Source: Bacillus niameyensis
Lineage (GTDB): Bacteria > Bacillota > Bacilli > Bacillales > Bacillaceae_C
Direction: 5' to 3'
Assembly (NCBI RefSeq): GCF_001375535.1
Contig: NZ_LN831197.1
Span: 4,366,660-4,430,659, forward strand
DNA length: 64,000 bases
Below are positions 55,098 through 63,600 of the stretch, piece by piece. Both the position numbers and the translations under genes were made by a program. Below the pieces are notes generated by a model, which was not told the origin of the DNA, did not search any database, and worked only from the letters and a program-made list of their open reading frames with translations. Every line of letters begins with the position of its first letter. Position 1 is the first letter of the stretch.

Positions 55098-56129
55098 ATG
55101 GCAAAAAAATATAAAGTAGTAGGGTATGCTGGGGACGGCTCCTTACCTAGTATTACTACGGAAGATGCTTTGAAATTAACTCATTTAAACGTAGCATTTG
55201 GCCATGTGAAAAATGACGAGATTCGAATCGATCATTTGAAAAATTTGGATCATCTAAAAGAATTGAAGAAAGCGAATCCAGAACTTACTATTTTACTATC
55301 TGTGGGCGGTTGGAGTGCTGGGGGGTTCTCGGAAGCAGCTTCTACTCAAGAAGGCAGGAAGCTAATGGCAGATAGCGCTGTTAAAATTCTAAAAGAGCAT
55401 ACTTTGGATGGAATTGATCTTGATTGGGAATATCCTTGCTATGGTGAAGCTGGTATTGGATCTTCGCCAGCTGATAAAGAAAACTTTACATATTTATTAA
55501 AGGAAATAAGAGAGTCATTGGATGCGCTTGAAAAGGAAACGGGAAAATATTATCTCCTCACGATTGCGGCAGGAGCAGACCAGTATTATGTTGATGGGAC
55601 TGAGATGGCAGAAGTTCAAAGGTATTTAGATTACGTGCAGCTCATGACTTACGACATGCGCGGAGGGTTCCAAACGTTGACTGGTCACCATACGAATTTA
55701 TATACACCAACAGGTGATCTTTTCAGAATTAGTGTTCAAAAATCAGTTGAAATATTTATGCAAGCTGGTGTTCCGCGAGAGAAAATCGTGATTGGCGCTG
55801 CGTTCTATTCACGCATGTGGAAGGATGTACCAAATAAAAATAACGGTTTACATCAGATGACGGCAGGTTCTGGAGGATATGGACCGGATTATTCTCAGCT
55901 TGACGCTGAATACATTAACAAGAACGGCTTTACCCGTTTTTGGGATGACGAAGCAAAAGCTCCTTATCTTTTCGATGGCAGTACGTTTATTACGTATGAT
56001 GATGAAGAATCGATCGAACATAAATGTAAATACGTATCTAGTGAGAAACTCGGAGGAATTATGTTCTGGGAATACAAATGTGATGAAACCCACCGTCTTC
56101 TAGATGCGATGGATAAGTCACTAAATTAG
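55098..56129 (+). CDS. glycoside hydrolase family 18 (chitinase-like)
   Basis: A 343-aa single-domain GH18 barrel. SVGGWS (68-73) and the catalytic DGIDLDWE (104-111, acid Glu111), YVQLMTYD and the final MFWEYKCD are the family's barrel motifs. It cleaves beta-1,4-GlcNAc polymers or oligomers. There is no signal peptide or binding module, so it may act on imported chito-oligosaccharides or be released by lysis. AGAGGGGAAAG precedes the ATG. Divergent from the CBM9/transglutaminase operon. Confidence 0.9.
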   Translation: MAKKYKVVGYAGDGSLPSITTEDALKLTHLNVAFGHVKNDEIRIDHLKNLDHLKELKKANPELTILLSVGGWSAGGFSEAASTQEGRKLMADSAVKILKEHTLDGIDLDWEYPCYGEAGIGSSPADKENFTYLLKEIRESLDALEKETGKYYLLTIAAGADQYYVDGTEMAEVQRYLDYVQLMTYDMRGGFQTLTGHHTNLYTPTGDLFRISVQKSVEIFMQAGVPREKIVIGAAFYSRMWKDVPNKNNGLHQMTAGSGGYGPDYSQLDAEYINKNGFTRFWDDEAKAPYLFDGSTFITYDDEESIEHKCKYVSSEKLGGIMFWEYKCDETHRLLDAMDKSLN

Positions 56130-56138
56130 TATTGGGGT

Positions 56139-56185
56139 GCTCTTAGGAAGTTGCGATTTTTAGCGACTTCTTGAGAGCTTTTTTT
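56139..56185 (+). terminator. terminator of the GH18 gene
   Basis: GCTCTTAGGAAGTTGC pairs with GCGACTTCTTGAGAGC with two or three mismatches, followed by TTTTTTT (56179-56185). Confidence 0.85.
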
Positions 56186-56281
56186 GTCTGGTTGGATGAT
56201 ATAATTTTGGGGGAGAGGACACTGGTATAATTCGGATGCGGATTTGTCGTTCTATTATAGAGGAGGACATGGAATAATAGT

Positions 56282-56666
56282 TACGAATTGGATCGAATCG
56301 TGCCCGTTTTGGATGGAAGCACGGTAACAAGGTAACGATTCGGAGTGAATCGTGCCCGTTTTGGATGGAAGCACGGTAACAAGGTAACGATTCGGAGTGA
56401 ATCGTGCCCGTTTTGGATGGAAGCACGGTAACAAGGTAACGATTCGGAGTGAATCGTGCCCGTTTTGGATGGGACCACGGCAACATGGTAACGATCCGGG
56501 TTGAATCGTTCTCGTATCGGATGGGAACACGCCAACACGGTAACGATTGGGATCGAATCGTGCCCGTTCCGGATGGGAACATGGCAACATGGTAACGATT
56601 TGGGTTGAATCGTTACCGTTTCGGATGAGACCACGGAAAAATGGTAACGATTCGGAATCAATCGTT
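56282..56666. repeat. tandem array of dyads at 52-bp spacing (array 3)
   Basis: Eight dyads of 21 nt (AACGATT-N7-AATCGTK) start at 56282, 56334, 56386, 56438, 56490, 56542, 56594 and 56646, always 52 bp apart. Units 2-4 are almost identical; the others differ at many positions yet have no insertion or deletion, and the dyad arms are the best-kept part. It lies between the GH18 terminator and the DUF2829 gene. Minus-strand frames of 140-148 codons here are repeat translations. Confidence 0.9.
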
Positions 56667-56818
56667 CCAGTTGAATCATGTCCATCATTAGTGTCTGGCA
56701 CTTGTTCAACTTCAGCTCCTGAATAAAATGATTCCCTGAAGCCTAGTGATAATCCTAACTTTTGCCTTTCAGCTCAATTCCCTATATGATTTTCTTAGAA
56801 AAAAAGAAGGGATGAACG

Positions 56819-57043
56819 ATGATGACATTTGAAGAAGTTTTACCATTATTAAAAGCTGGAAAAAAAGTGATTCGCGAAGGATGGCCTGGAGCGGAATTAT
56901 ATGTGAAATTAGTTGAGGAATCAACTTTTGATCAAGAAAAATTGAATCCATATTTTTTAATTAATGTTGAAGGGGAAGGCTATACGATGTTTACCCCAAC
57001 AGTTTGTGACTTATTAGCTGAGGATTGGGTAGAGGTTAAATAA
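56819..57043 (+). CDS. DUF2829 / Tad2-like small protein
   Basis: A 74-aa single domain: MTFEEVLPLLKAGKKVIREGWPG at the start and TPTVCDLLAEDWVEV at the end, the pattern of DUF2829. This family includes Tad2, a phage protein that sequesters the signal molecule of the Thoeris defence system. No phage genes are near, so this chromosomal copy may have another role. GAAGGGATG precedes tandem ATG codons at 56819 and 56822. It is 21 nt before the SDR gene. Confidence 0.75.
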   Translation: MMTFEEVLPLLKAGKKVIREGWPGAELYVKLVEESTFDQEKLNPYFLINVEGEGYTMFTPTVCDLLAEDWVEVK

Positions 57044-57064
57044 CGAAAGTGATGGGACAACGAG

Positions 57065-57808
57065 ATGGAATTTGAAGGGAAAACTGTTTTTATAACAGGA
57101 GCTGCCTCTGGAATTGGGCATGCTCAAGCAATTGCCTTTTTGGAAAAGGGTGCGAATGTATTTGCCCTCGATATTAAAAAGCAAGGTTTAGAAATACTCA
57201 CTGAAAAATATAAACATTTTTCTTATAAAGTTGGATCTGTTACAGATCGATCCATTATTGAAGAAGCCGTTCAACAGGCTATAAGTGAATTTGCGTCGAT
57301 CGATATTTTAATCAATACAGCTGGAATATTAGATGGCTACGCGACAACATTGGCAACAGATGAAATGCTATGGGACAAGGTGATGAACACAAATGTCAAA
57401 GGCATGTATCTTGTCACGAATGCTGTGCTCCCTTACATGTTGAAACAAGAGAAAGGGATTATTATTAACATGGCATCAATTGCGGGACTTGTTGCTGGCG
57501 GCGGGGGAGCAGCGTATACAGCTTCTAAACATGCGGTTATTGGTTATACGAAACAACTGACCTTTGATTACAGCAGGCAAGGAATCCGAGCGAACGTACT
57601 TGCACCTGGGGCGATTCAAACGCCAATGAATCAGGCGGATTTCGAAGGGGAAGCAGAAATGGCTAAATGGGTGGCTAATGAAACACCAGCTGGGAGATGG
57701 GCGCAGCCAGATGAGGTGGCAAAAGCGACCCTCTTTTTAGCAAGCGCGGGAGCAAGTTACATACAAGGGGCAGTTCTTCCAATTGATGGCGGATGGATCG
57801 TAAAGTAA
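57065..57808 (+). CDS. SDR family oxidoreductase
   Basis: A 247-aa classical short-chain dehydrogenase: cofactor loop TGAASGIG (11-18), NTAG, catalytic Ser in NMASIAG and Tyr151/Lys155 in YTASK. An acidic residue at the end of strand 2 (FALDIK) suggests NAD(H). Annotated relatives are often called 3-oxoacyl-ACP reductase, but the sequence does not fix the substrate. The ribosome site is weak; it may be coupled to the preceding small gene. Confidence 0.85.
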   Translation: MEFEGKTVFITGAASGIGHAQAIAFLEKGANVFALDIKKQGLEILTEKYKHFSYKVGSVTDRSIIEEAVQQAISEFASIDILINTAGILDGYATTLATDEMLWDKVMNTNVKGMYLVTNAVLPYMLKQEKGIIINMASIAGLVAGGGGAAYTASKHAVIGYTKQLTFDYSRQGIRANVLAPGAIQTPMNQADFEGEAEMAKWVANETPAGRWAQPDEVAKATLFLASAGASYIQGAVLPIDGGWIVK

Positions 57809-57837
57809 ATTGGCTATATACAAAATTAGATAATCTG

Positions 57838-57846
57838 TGATACAAT
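57838..57846 (+). promoter_or_regulatory. extended -10 promoter of queT
   Basis: TG-A-TACAAT fits an extended -10 element and lies 7 nt before the first stem of the queT leader; no good -35 box is seen. Confidence 0.5.
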
Positions 57847-57852
57847 TTGCAG

Positions 57853-57940
57853 GCAAGTATTTTAACTTGCACTACGGCACTTCTTCTTCTTTGGCCGTGG
57901 TTATTACTAAAATAGCAAATTTGCTATTTTACAAAGGAGA
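57853..57940 (+). ncRNA. preQ1-II-type riboswitch
   Basis: The queT leader has the layout of the class II preQ1 riboswitch: an optional stem GCAAGT/ACTTGC (57853-57870); stem CTACGGC/GCCGTGG (57872-57878 with 57894-57900) whose loop ends in CTTCTTT; a linker with ATTAC; a hairpin AAAATAGCAAA/TTTGCTATTTT (57909-57930); then ACAAAGGAGA. The loop CTTCTTT can pair with AAAGGAG, forming the pseudoknot that hides the ribosome site when preQ1 binds. The downstream gene is a queuosine-precursor transporter, as expected. Confidence 0.75.
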
Positions 57941-57945
57941 TTCAT

Positions 57946-58455
57946 ATGAGTAGAACAACATTAGAGACAAGCTCCCGGATTAAGAGTCAGGAGCTGGTCA
58001 AAGCTGCATTAGTTACGGCATTATATGTAGTCGTAACCTTTCTATTATCTGTTATTAGTTTCGGTCCACTTCAATTGCGTTTAGCAGAAATGTTTAACTA
58101 TTTAGCTCTCTATCATAAACGATATGTTTTTGCCGTCACTTTAGGAGTCGTGATTGCCAACTTCATGTCGCCAACATGGATACTGGATGTTCCCATTGGA
58201 GCAACAGCTACATTTCTCGCATTAATTCTTTGTCGCGCTCTGACGAAAAGAATTAAAAACGACATTTTAAAAATCACCATAACCGCAATTGTTTTTGCGA
58301 TTTCCATGTTTTCAATTGCGTTTCAATTTCATGTTTTATTAAATTTTCCATTCTTCTACACATGGTTCACAATGGCTGTAGGTGAGCTCTTTTCGATGAC
58401 AGTCGGGGGAATCATTATTCATTTTGTAAGTAAAAAATTTGATTTAACGAAGTAA
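57946..58455 (+). CDS. queT: QueT-type queuosine precursor transporter
   Basis: A 169-aa membrane protein with about five helices. LISFGPLQLRLAEMFNYLA-like region (SVISFGPLQLRLAEMF), NFMSPTWILDVPIGATATF and GELFSMTVGG are the QueT (formerly DUF988) pattern. It is the substrate-binding S component of an ECF-type importer for a queuosine precursor such as preQ1; energy subunits are elsewhere. Translation is probably controlled by the riboswitch in its leader. Confidence 0.85.
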   Translation: MSRTTLETSSRIKSQELVKAALVTALYVVVTFLLSVISFGPLQLRLAEMFNYLALYHKRYVFAVTLGVVIANFMSPTWILDVPIGATATFLALILCRALTKRIKNDILKITITAIVFAISMFSIAFQFHVLLNFPFFYTWFTMAVGELFSMTVGGIIIHFVSKKFDLTK

Positions 58456-58483
58456 GAGACGGCAGTGATCGTCTCTTTTTTTT
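58454..58483 (+). terminator. terminator of queT
   Basis: AAGAGACG (58454-58461) and CGTCTCTT (58470-58477) form a perfect stem with T-run to 58483. It overlaps the queT stop codon. Confidence 0.85.
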
Positions 58484-58565
58484 GAGGAATTTCTTCTGAA
58501 TTTTAAAAAACACCTTGCTTCCTTAATTTGGATTTGGTATAATTTTAAAAATATTTAAATGCAAC

Positions 58566-58837
58566 GAAGAGGAATAGTAGGATTTTTGAAGCGATCAGAG
58601 AGCTGTTGGATGGTGTGAAACAGCCGTGGATCAATCTGAACTCACCTTGAAGCAGCCCACTGAAATGTGAAAAGTAGGTGGGGACGGAACCTAACCGTTA
58701 TAGTAGGGGGATATAAGGTTTTTTAAAACCTATGTCTACCTGAGTGCATACATTTTTTGTATGAATTAGAGTGGTACCGCGATCGATGACAAAGTCTTTC
58801 GTCTCTATATAGTTTATAGAGGCGAAGGGCTTTTTTT
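58566..58837 (+). ncRNA. leucine T-box leader
   Basis: A T-box regulatory leader. The AGAG/GGTG...GAAACAG stem I motifs lie at 58597-58623, the specifier CTC (leucine) at 58641-58643 after TGAA, the T-box AGAGTGGTACCGCG at 58768-58781, and the terminator (AGTCTTTCGTCTC...GGCGAAGGGCT then T7) at 58793-58837. Uncharged tRNA-Leu would pair with CTC and with the T-box, form the antiterminator and allow leuA transcription. The Leu specifier matches the gene. Confidence 0.92.
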
Positions 58838-58872
58838 GTTTTTTAGAAAAAGAGAAGAGGGCGGGGATTGAA

Positions 58873-60534
58873 TTGAAAAACGTTGATAAGTATGCAAGAG
58901 GTTATTTTATGCCTCCAGAGATGAGCTTGAATTGGGCAAAGAAAGAATATATAACAGAAGCCCCTACTTGGTGTAGTGTGGATCTTCGCGATGGTAACCA
59001 AGCGTTGGTTGTACCGATGAATCTAGAGGAAAAGCTTGAATATTTTCAAATGCTTGTGGAAATTGGGTTTAAGGAAATTGAAGTAGGTTTTCCGGCGGCA
59101 TCTGAAACAGAATACGTATTTTTGCGCAGATTGATTGAAGACAATTTGATACCAGATGATGTAACGATTCAAGTGTTGACTCAATCAAGAGAGCATATTA
59201 TCCAAAAGACTTTTGAATCTTTGCGTGGTGCAAAAAGTGCGGTTGTTCATCTTTATAATTCAACATCGGTTGCTCAGCGTGAACAAGTATTCAGAAAGTC
59301 GAAGGAAGAAATTATTGAAATCGCTGTTTCAGGTGCGAAGTTATTGCAAAAATATGCGGAAGAAACGGAGGGGAATTTCAAGTTTCAATATTCTCCTGAA
59401 AGCTTTACGGGAACGGAAATTAATTTTGCGTTGGACATTTGTAATGCGGTTTTAGATGTTTGGAAGCCGACAGCCGACAATAAAGTGATTATTAATTTGC
59501 CGGCAACTGTAGAGATGTCGATGCCACACGTATACGCTAGTCAAATAGAATACATGAGTAATCACTTGGATTATCGAGAAAATGTGATTTTGTCCCTTCA
59601 TCCCCATAATGATCGAGGAACGGGGGTTGCTGATGCTGAGCTTGGGCTGCTTGCAGGTGGGGAGAGAATCGAGGGAACGCTATTTGGAAATGGTGAAAGA
59701 ACAGGGAATGTTGATGTTGTAACACTTGCCTTGAATATGTTTTCCCATGGTGTGGATCCTAAACTAAACTTTGAAAACATCCTTGAGATTATTGAAGTTT
59801 ATGAACGGATGACGAAAATGAAGATCAATGAGAGACAGCCATATGCAGGGAAGCTTGTATTTGCCGCCTTTTCGGGTTCTCATCAGGATGCAATTGCGAA
59901 AGGGATGAAGTGGCGAGAAGAAAAAGACTGCGAAAAATGGACTGTACCTTATTTGCTTATCGATCCAAAAGATATTGGAAGAGAGTATGAAGGTGATGTC
60001 ATTCGCATTAATAGCCAGTCAGGGAAAGGTGGCATTGGGTATGTTCTTGAACAACAATATGGACTGGACCTGCCCCCGAAAATGCGTGAAAGTTTTGGCT
60101 ATATAGTGAAAGACGAATCTGACAAATTCCAAAAAGAGCTTTTGCCAGATGAAATATATGGAATTTTTATGAAGGAGTATGTGAATGTTTCTACTCCAGT
60201 AGAGTTTCTGCATTACGCGTATACGAAATCCGATGATTATGAAACAAAAGTAACGGTTAACATCAAAGGTGAAGTTGAAGAATTGACAGGTTTCGGTAAC
60301 GGCCGTTTTGATGCGATCAACAATGCCTTACAACAAAAGCTAGGAATTCAATATTCGGATTTAGTTTATAAGGAGCATGCCCAGGAAACCGGCTCAAAAT
60401 CGAATGCCGTATCATATGTCGGAATTACAGCCGCAGATGGTTCTGTGTATTGGGGAAGCGGAATAGATGCGGATATTATGACCTCGTCCGTTAAGGCGCT
60501 TTGTAGTGCGGTGAATAATTTGCTGAAAGGTTAG
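58873..60534 (+). CDS. leuA: 2-isopropylmalate synthase
   Basis: A 553-aa LeuA of the longer yeast-type class, first step of leucine synthesis (2-oxoisovalerate plus acetyl-CoA). Catalytic barrel: CSVDLRDGNQALV at about 35-47, HPHNDRGTG metal-binding His pair, GNGERTGNVD; the regulatory domain follows after about residue 420. TTG start with AGGGCGGGG upstream. Unlike the usual ilv-leu operon it stands alone behind its own T-box. Closed by a terminator at 60538. Confidence 0.92.
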   Translation: MKNVDKYARGYFMPPEMSLNWAKKEYITEAPTWCSVDLRDGNQALVVPMNLEEKLEYFQMLVEIGFKEIEVGFPAASETEYVFLRRLIEDNLIPDDVTIQVLTQSREHIIQKTFESLRGAKSAVVHLYNSTSVAQREQVFRKSKEEIIEIAVSGAKLLQKYAEETEGNFKFQYSPESFTGTEINFALDICNAVLDVWKPTADNKVIINLPATVEMSMPHVYASQIEYMSNHLDYRENVILSLHPHNDRGTGVADAELGLLAGGERIEGTLFGNGERTGNVDVVTLALNMFSHGVDPKLNFENILEIIEVYERMTKMKINERQPYAGKLVFAAFSGSHQDAIAKGMKWREEKDCEKWTVPYLLIDPKDIGREYEGDVIRINSQSGKGGIGYVLEQQYGLDLPPKMRESFGYIVKDESDKFQKELLPDEIYGIFMKEYVNVSTPVEFLHYAYTKSDDYETKVTVNIKGEVEELTGFGNGRFDAINNALQQKLGIQYSDLVYKEHAQETGSKSNAVSYVGITAADGSVYWGSGIDADIMTSSVKALCSAVNNLLKG

Positions 60535-60537
60535 GGA

Positions 60538-60592
60538 AATGCCAGGTTCCAGAACAATGGTAATTGTTTTGTAGCCTGGCATTTTATTTTGT
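60538..60592 (+). terminator. terminator of leuA
   Basis: AATGCCAGG (60538-60546) and CCTGGCATT (60575-60583) form a perfect 9-bp stem, followed by TTATTTTG; the loop holds a smaller ACAAT/ATTGT hairpin. Confidence 0.8.
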
Positions 60593-60647
60593 TATTACAC
60601 TGGAGCTAAGTCGAAGACTAACAGGAAACGTCTTAGGAGATGGTCAC

Positions 60648-63600
60648 TGTAACGATTGGCTCTGAATCGTTCCCGTATTGCGGTGACCGCATATGAAAAG
60701 GTAACGATTGGCTCTGAATCGTTCCCGTATTGCGGTGACCGCATATGAAAAGGTAACGATTGGCCCTGAATCGTTCCCGTATTGCGGTGATCGCATATGA
60801 AAAGGTAACGATTGGCTCTGAATCGTTCCCGTATTGCGGTGATCGCATATGAAAGGTAACGATTGGTCGTGAATCGTTCCCGTATTGCGGTGATCGCATA
60901 TGAAAAGGTAACGATTAGCCCTGAATCGTTCCCGTATTGCGGTGATCGCATATGAAAAGGTAACGATTAGCCCTGAATCGTTCCCGTATTGCGGTGATCG
61001 CATATGAAAGGTAACGATTGGTCGTGAATCGTTCCCGTATTGCGGTGATCGCATATGAAAAGGTAACGATTGGCTCTGAATCGTTCCCGTATTGCGGTGA
61101 TCGCATATGAAAAGGTAACGATTGGCTCTGAATCGTTCCCGTATTGCGGTGATCGCATATGAAAAGGTAACGATTGGCTCTGAATCGTTCCCGTATTGCG
61201 GTGATCGCATATGAAAAGGTAACGATTGGCTCTGAATCGTTCCCGTATTGCGGTGATCGCATATGAAAAGGTAACGATTGGCTCTGAATCGTTCCCGTAT
61301 TGCGGTGATCGCATATGAAAAGGTAACGATTGGCTCTGAATCGTTCCCGTATTGCGGTGATCGCATATGAAAAGGTAACGATTGGCTCTGAATCGTTCCC
61401 GTATTGCGGTGATCGCATATGAAAAGGTAACGATTGGCTCTGAATCGTTCCCGTATTGCGGTGATCGCATATGAAAAGGTAACGATTGGCTCTGAATCGT
61501 TCCCGTATTGCGGTGATCGCATATGAAAAGGTAACGATTGGCTCTGAATCGTTCCCGTATTGCGGTGATCGCATATGAAAAGGTAACGATTGGCTCTGAA
61601 TCGTTCCCGTATTGCGGTGATCGCATATGAAAAGGTAACGATTGGCTCTGAATCGTTCCCGTATTGCGGTGATCGCATATGAAAAGGTAACGATTGGCTC
61701 TGAATCGTTCCCGTATTGCGGTGATCGCATATGAAAAGGTAACGATTGGCTCTGAATCGTTCCCGTATTGCGGTGATCGCATATGAAAAGGTAACGATTG
61801 GCTCTGAATCGTTCCCGTATTGCGGTGATCGCATATGAAAAGGTAACGATTGGCTCTGAATCGTTCCCGTATTGCGGTGATCGCATATGAAAAGGTAACG
61901 ATTGGCTCTGAATCGTTCCCGTATTGCGGTGATCGCATATGAAAAGGTAACGATTGGCTCTGAATCGTTCCCGTATTGCGGTGATCGCATATGAAAAGGT
62001 AACGATTGGCTCTGAATCGTTCCCGTATTGCGGTGATCGCATATGAAAAGGTAACGATTGGCTCTGAATCGTTCCCGTATTGCGGTGATCGCATATGAAA
62101 AGGTAACGATTGGCTCTGAATCGTTCCCGTATTGCGGTGATCGCATATGAAAAGGTAACGATTGGCTCTGAATCGTTCCCGTATTGCGGTGATCGCATAT
62201 GAAAAGGTAACGATTGGCTCTGAATCGTTCCCGTATTGCGGTGATCGCATATGAAAAGGTAACGATTGGCTCTGAATCGTTCCCGTATTGCGGTGATCGC
62301 ATATGAAAAGGTAACGATTGGCTCTGAATCGTTCCCGTATTGCGGTGATCGCATATGAAAAGGTAACGATTGGCTCTGAATCGTTCCCGTATTGCGGTGA
62401 TCGCATATGAAAAGGTAACGATTGGCTCTGAATCGTTCCCGTATTGCGGTGATCGCATATGAAAAGGTAACGATTGGCTCTGAATCGTTCCCGTATTGCG
62501 GTGATCGCATATGAAAAGGTAACGATTGGCTCTGAATCGTTCCCGTATTGCGGTGATCGCATATGAAAAGGTAACGATTGGCTCTGAATCGTTCCCGTAT
62601 TGCGGTGATCGCATATGAAAAGGTAACGATTGGCTCTGAATCGTTCCCGTATTGCGGTGATCGCATATGAAAAGGTAACGATTGGCTCTGAATCGTTCCC
62701 GTATTGCGGTGATCGCATATGAAAAGGTAACGATTGGCTCTGAATCGTTCCCGTATTGCGGTGATCGCATATGAAAAGGTAACGATTGGCTCTGAATCGT
62801 TCCCGTATTGCGGTGATCGCATATGAAAAGGTAACGATTGGCTCTGAATCGTTCCCGTATTGCGGTGATCGCATATGAAAAGGTAACGATTGGCTCTGAA
62901 TCGTTCCCGTATTGCGGTGATCGCATATGAAAAGGTAACGATTGGCTCTGAATCGTTCCCGTATTGCGGTGATCGCATATGAAAAGGTAACGATTGGCTC
63001 TGAATCGTTCCCGTATTGCGGTGATCGCATATGAAAAGGTAACGATTGGCTCTGAATCGTTCCCGTATTGCGGTGATCGCATATGAAAAGGTAACGATTG
63101 GCTCTGAATCGTTCCCGTATTGCGGTGATCGCATATGAAAAGGTAACGATTGGCTCTGAATCGTTCCCGTATTGCGGTGATCGCATATGAAAAGGTAACG
63201 ATTGGCTCTGAATCGTTCCCGTATTGCGGTGATCGCATATGAAAAGGTAACGATTGGCTCTGAATCGTTCCCGTATTGCGGTGATCGCATATGAAAAGGT
63301 AACGATTGGCTCTGAATCGTTCCCGTATTGCGGTGATCGCATATGAAAAGGTAACGATTGGCTCTGAATCGTTCCCGTATTGCGGTGATCGCATATGAAA
63401 AGGTAACGATTGGCTCTGAATCGTTCCCGTATTGCGGTGATCGCATATGAAAAGGTAACGATTGGCTCTGAATCGTTCCCGTATTGCGGTGATCGCATAT
63501 GAAAAGGTAACGATTGGCTCTGAATCGTTCCCGTATTGCGGTGATCGCATATGAAAAGGTAACGATTGGCTCTGAATCGTTCCCGTATTGCGGTGATCGC

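Noticed and set aside
56160-56709. Three minus-strand frames of 140-148 codons
   Set aside because: Translations of array 3 in different phases.
57853-57940. Class I preQ1 riboswitch
   Set aside because: The short class I core with its A-rich tail is absent, while the class II order of stems and the loop-ribosome site pairing are present.
58566-58837. S-box or other riboswitch before leuA
   Set aside because: The AGAGTGGTACCGCG motif and the CTC specifier identify a T-box.
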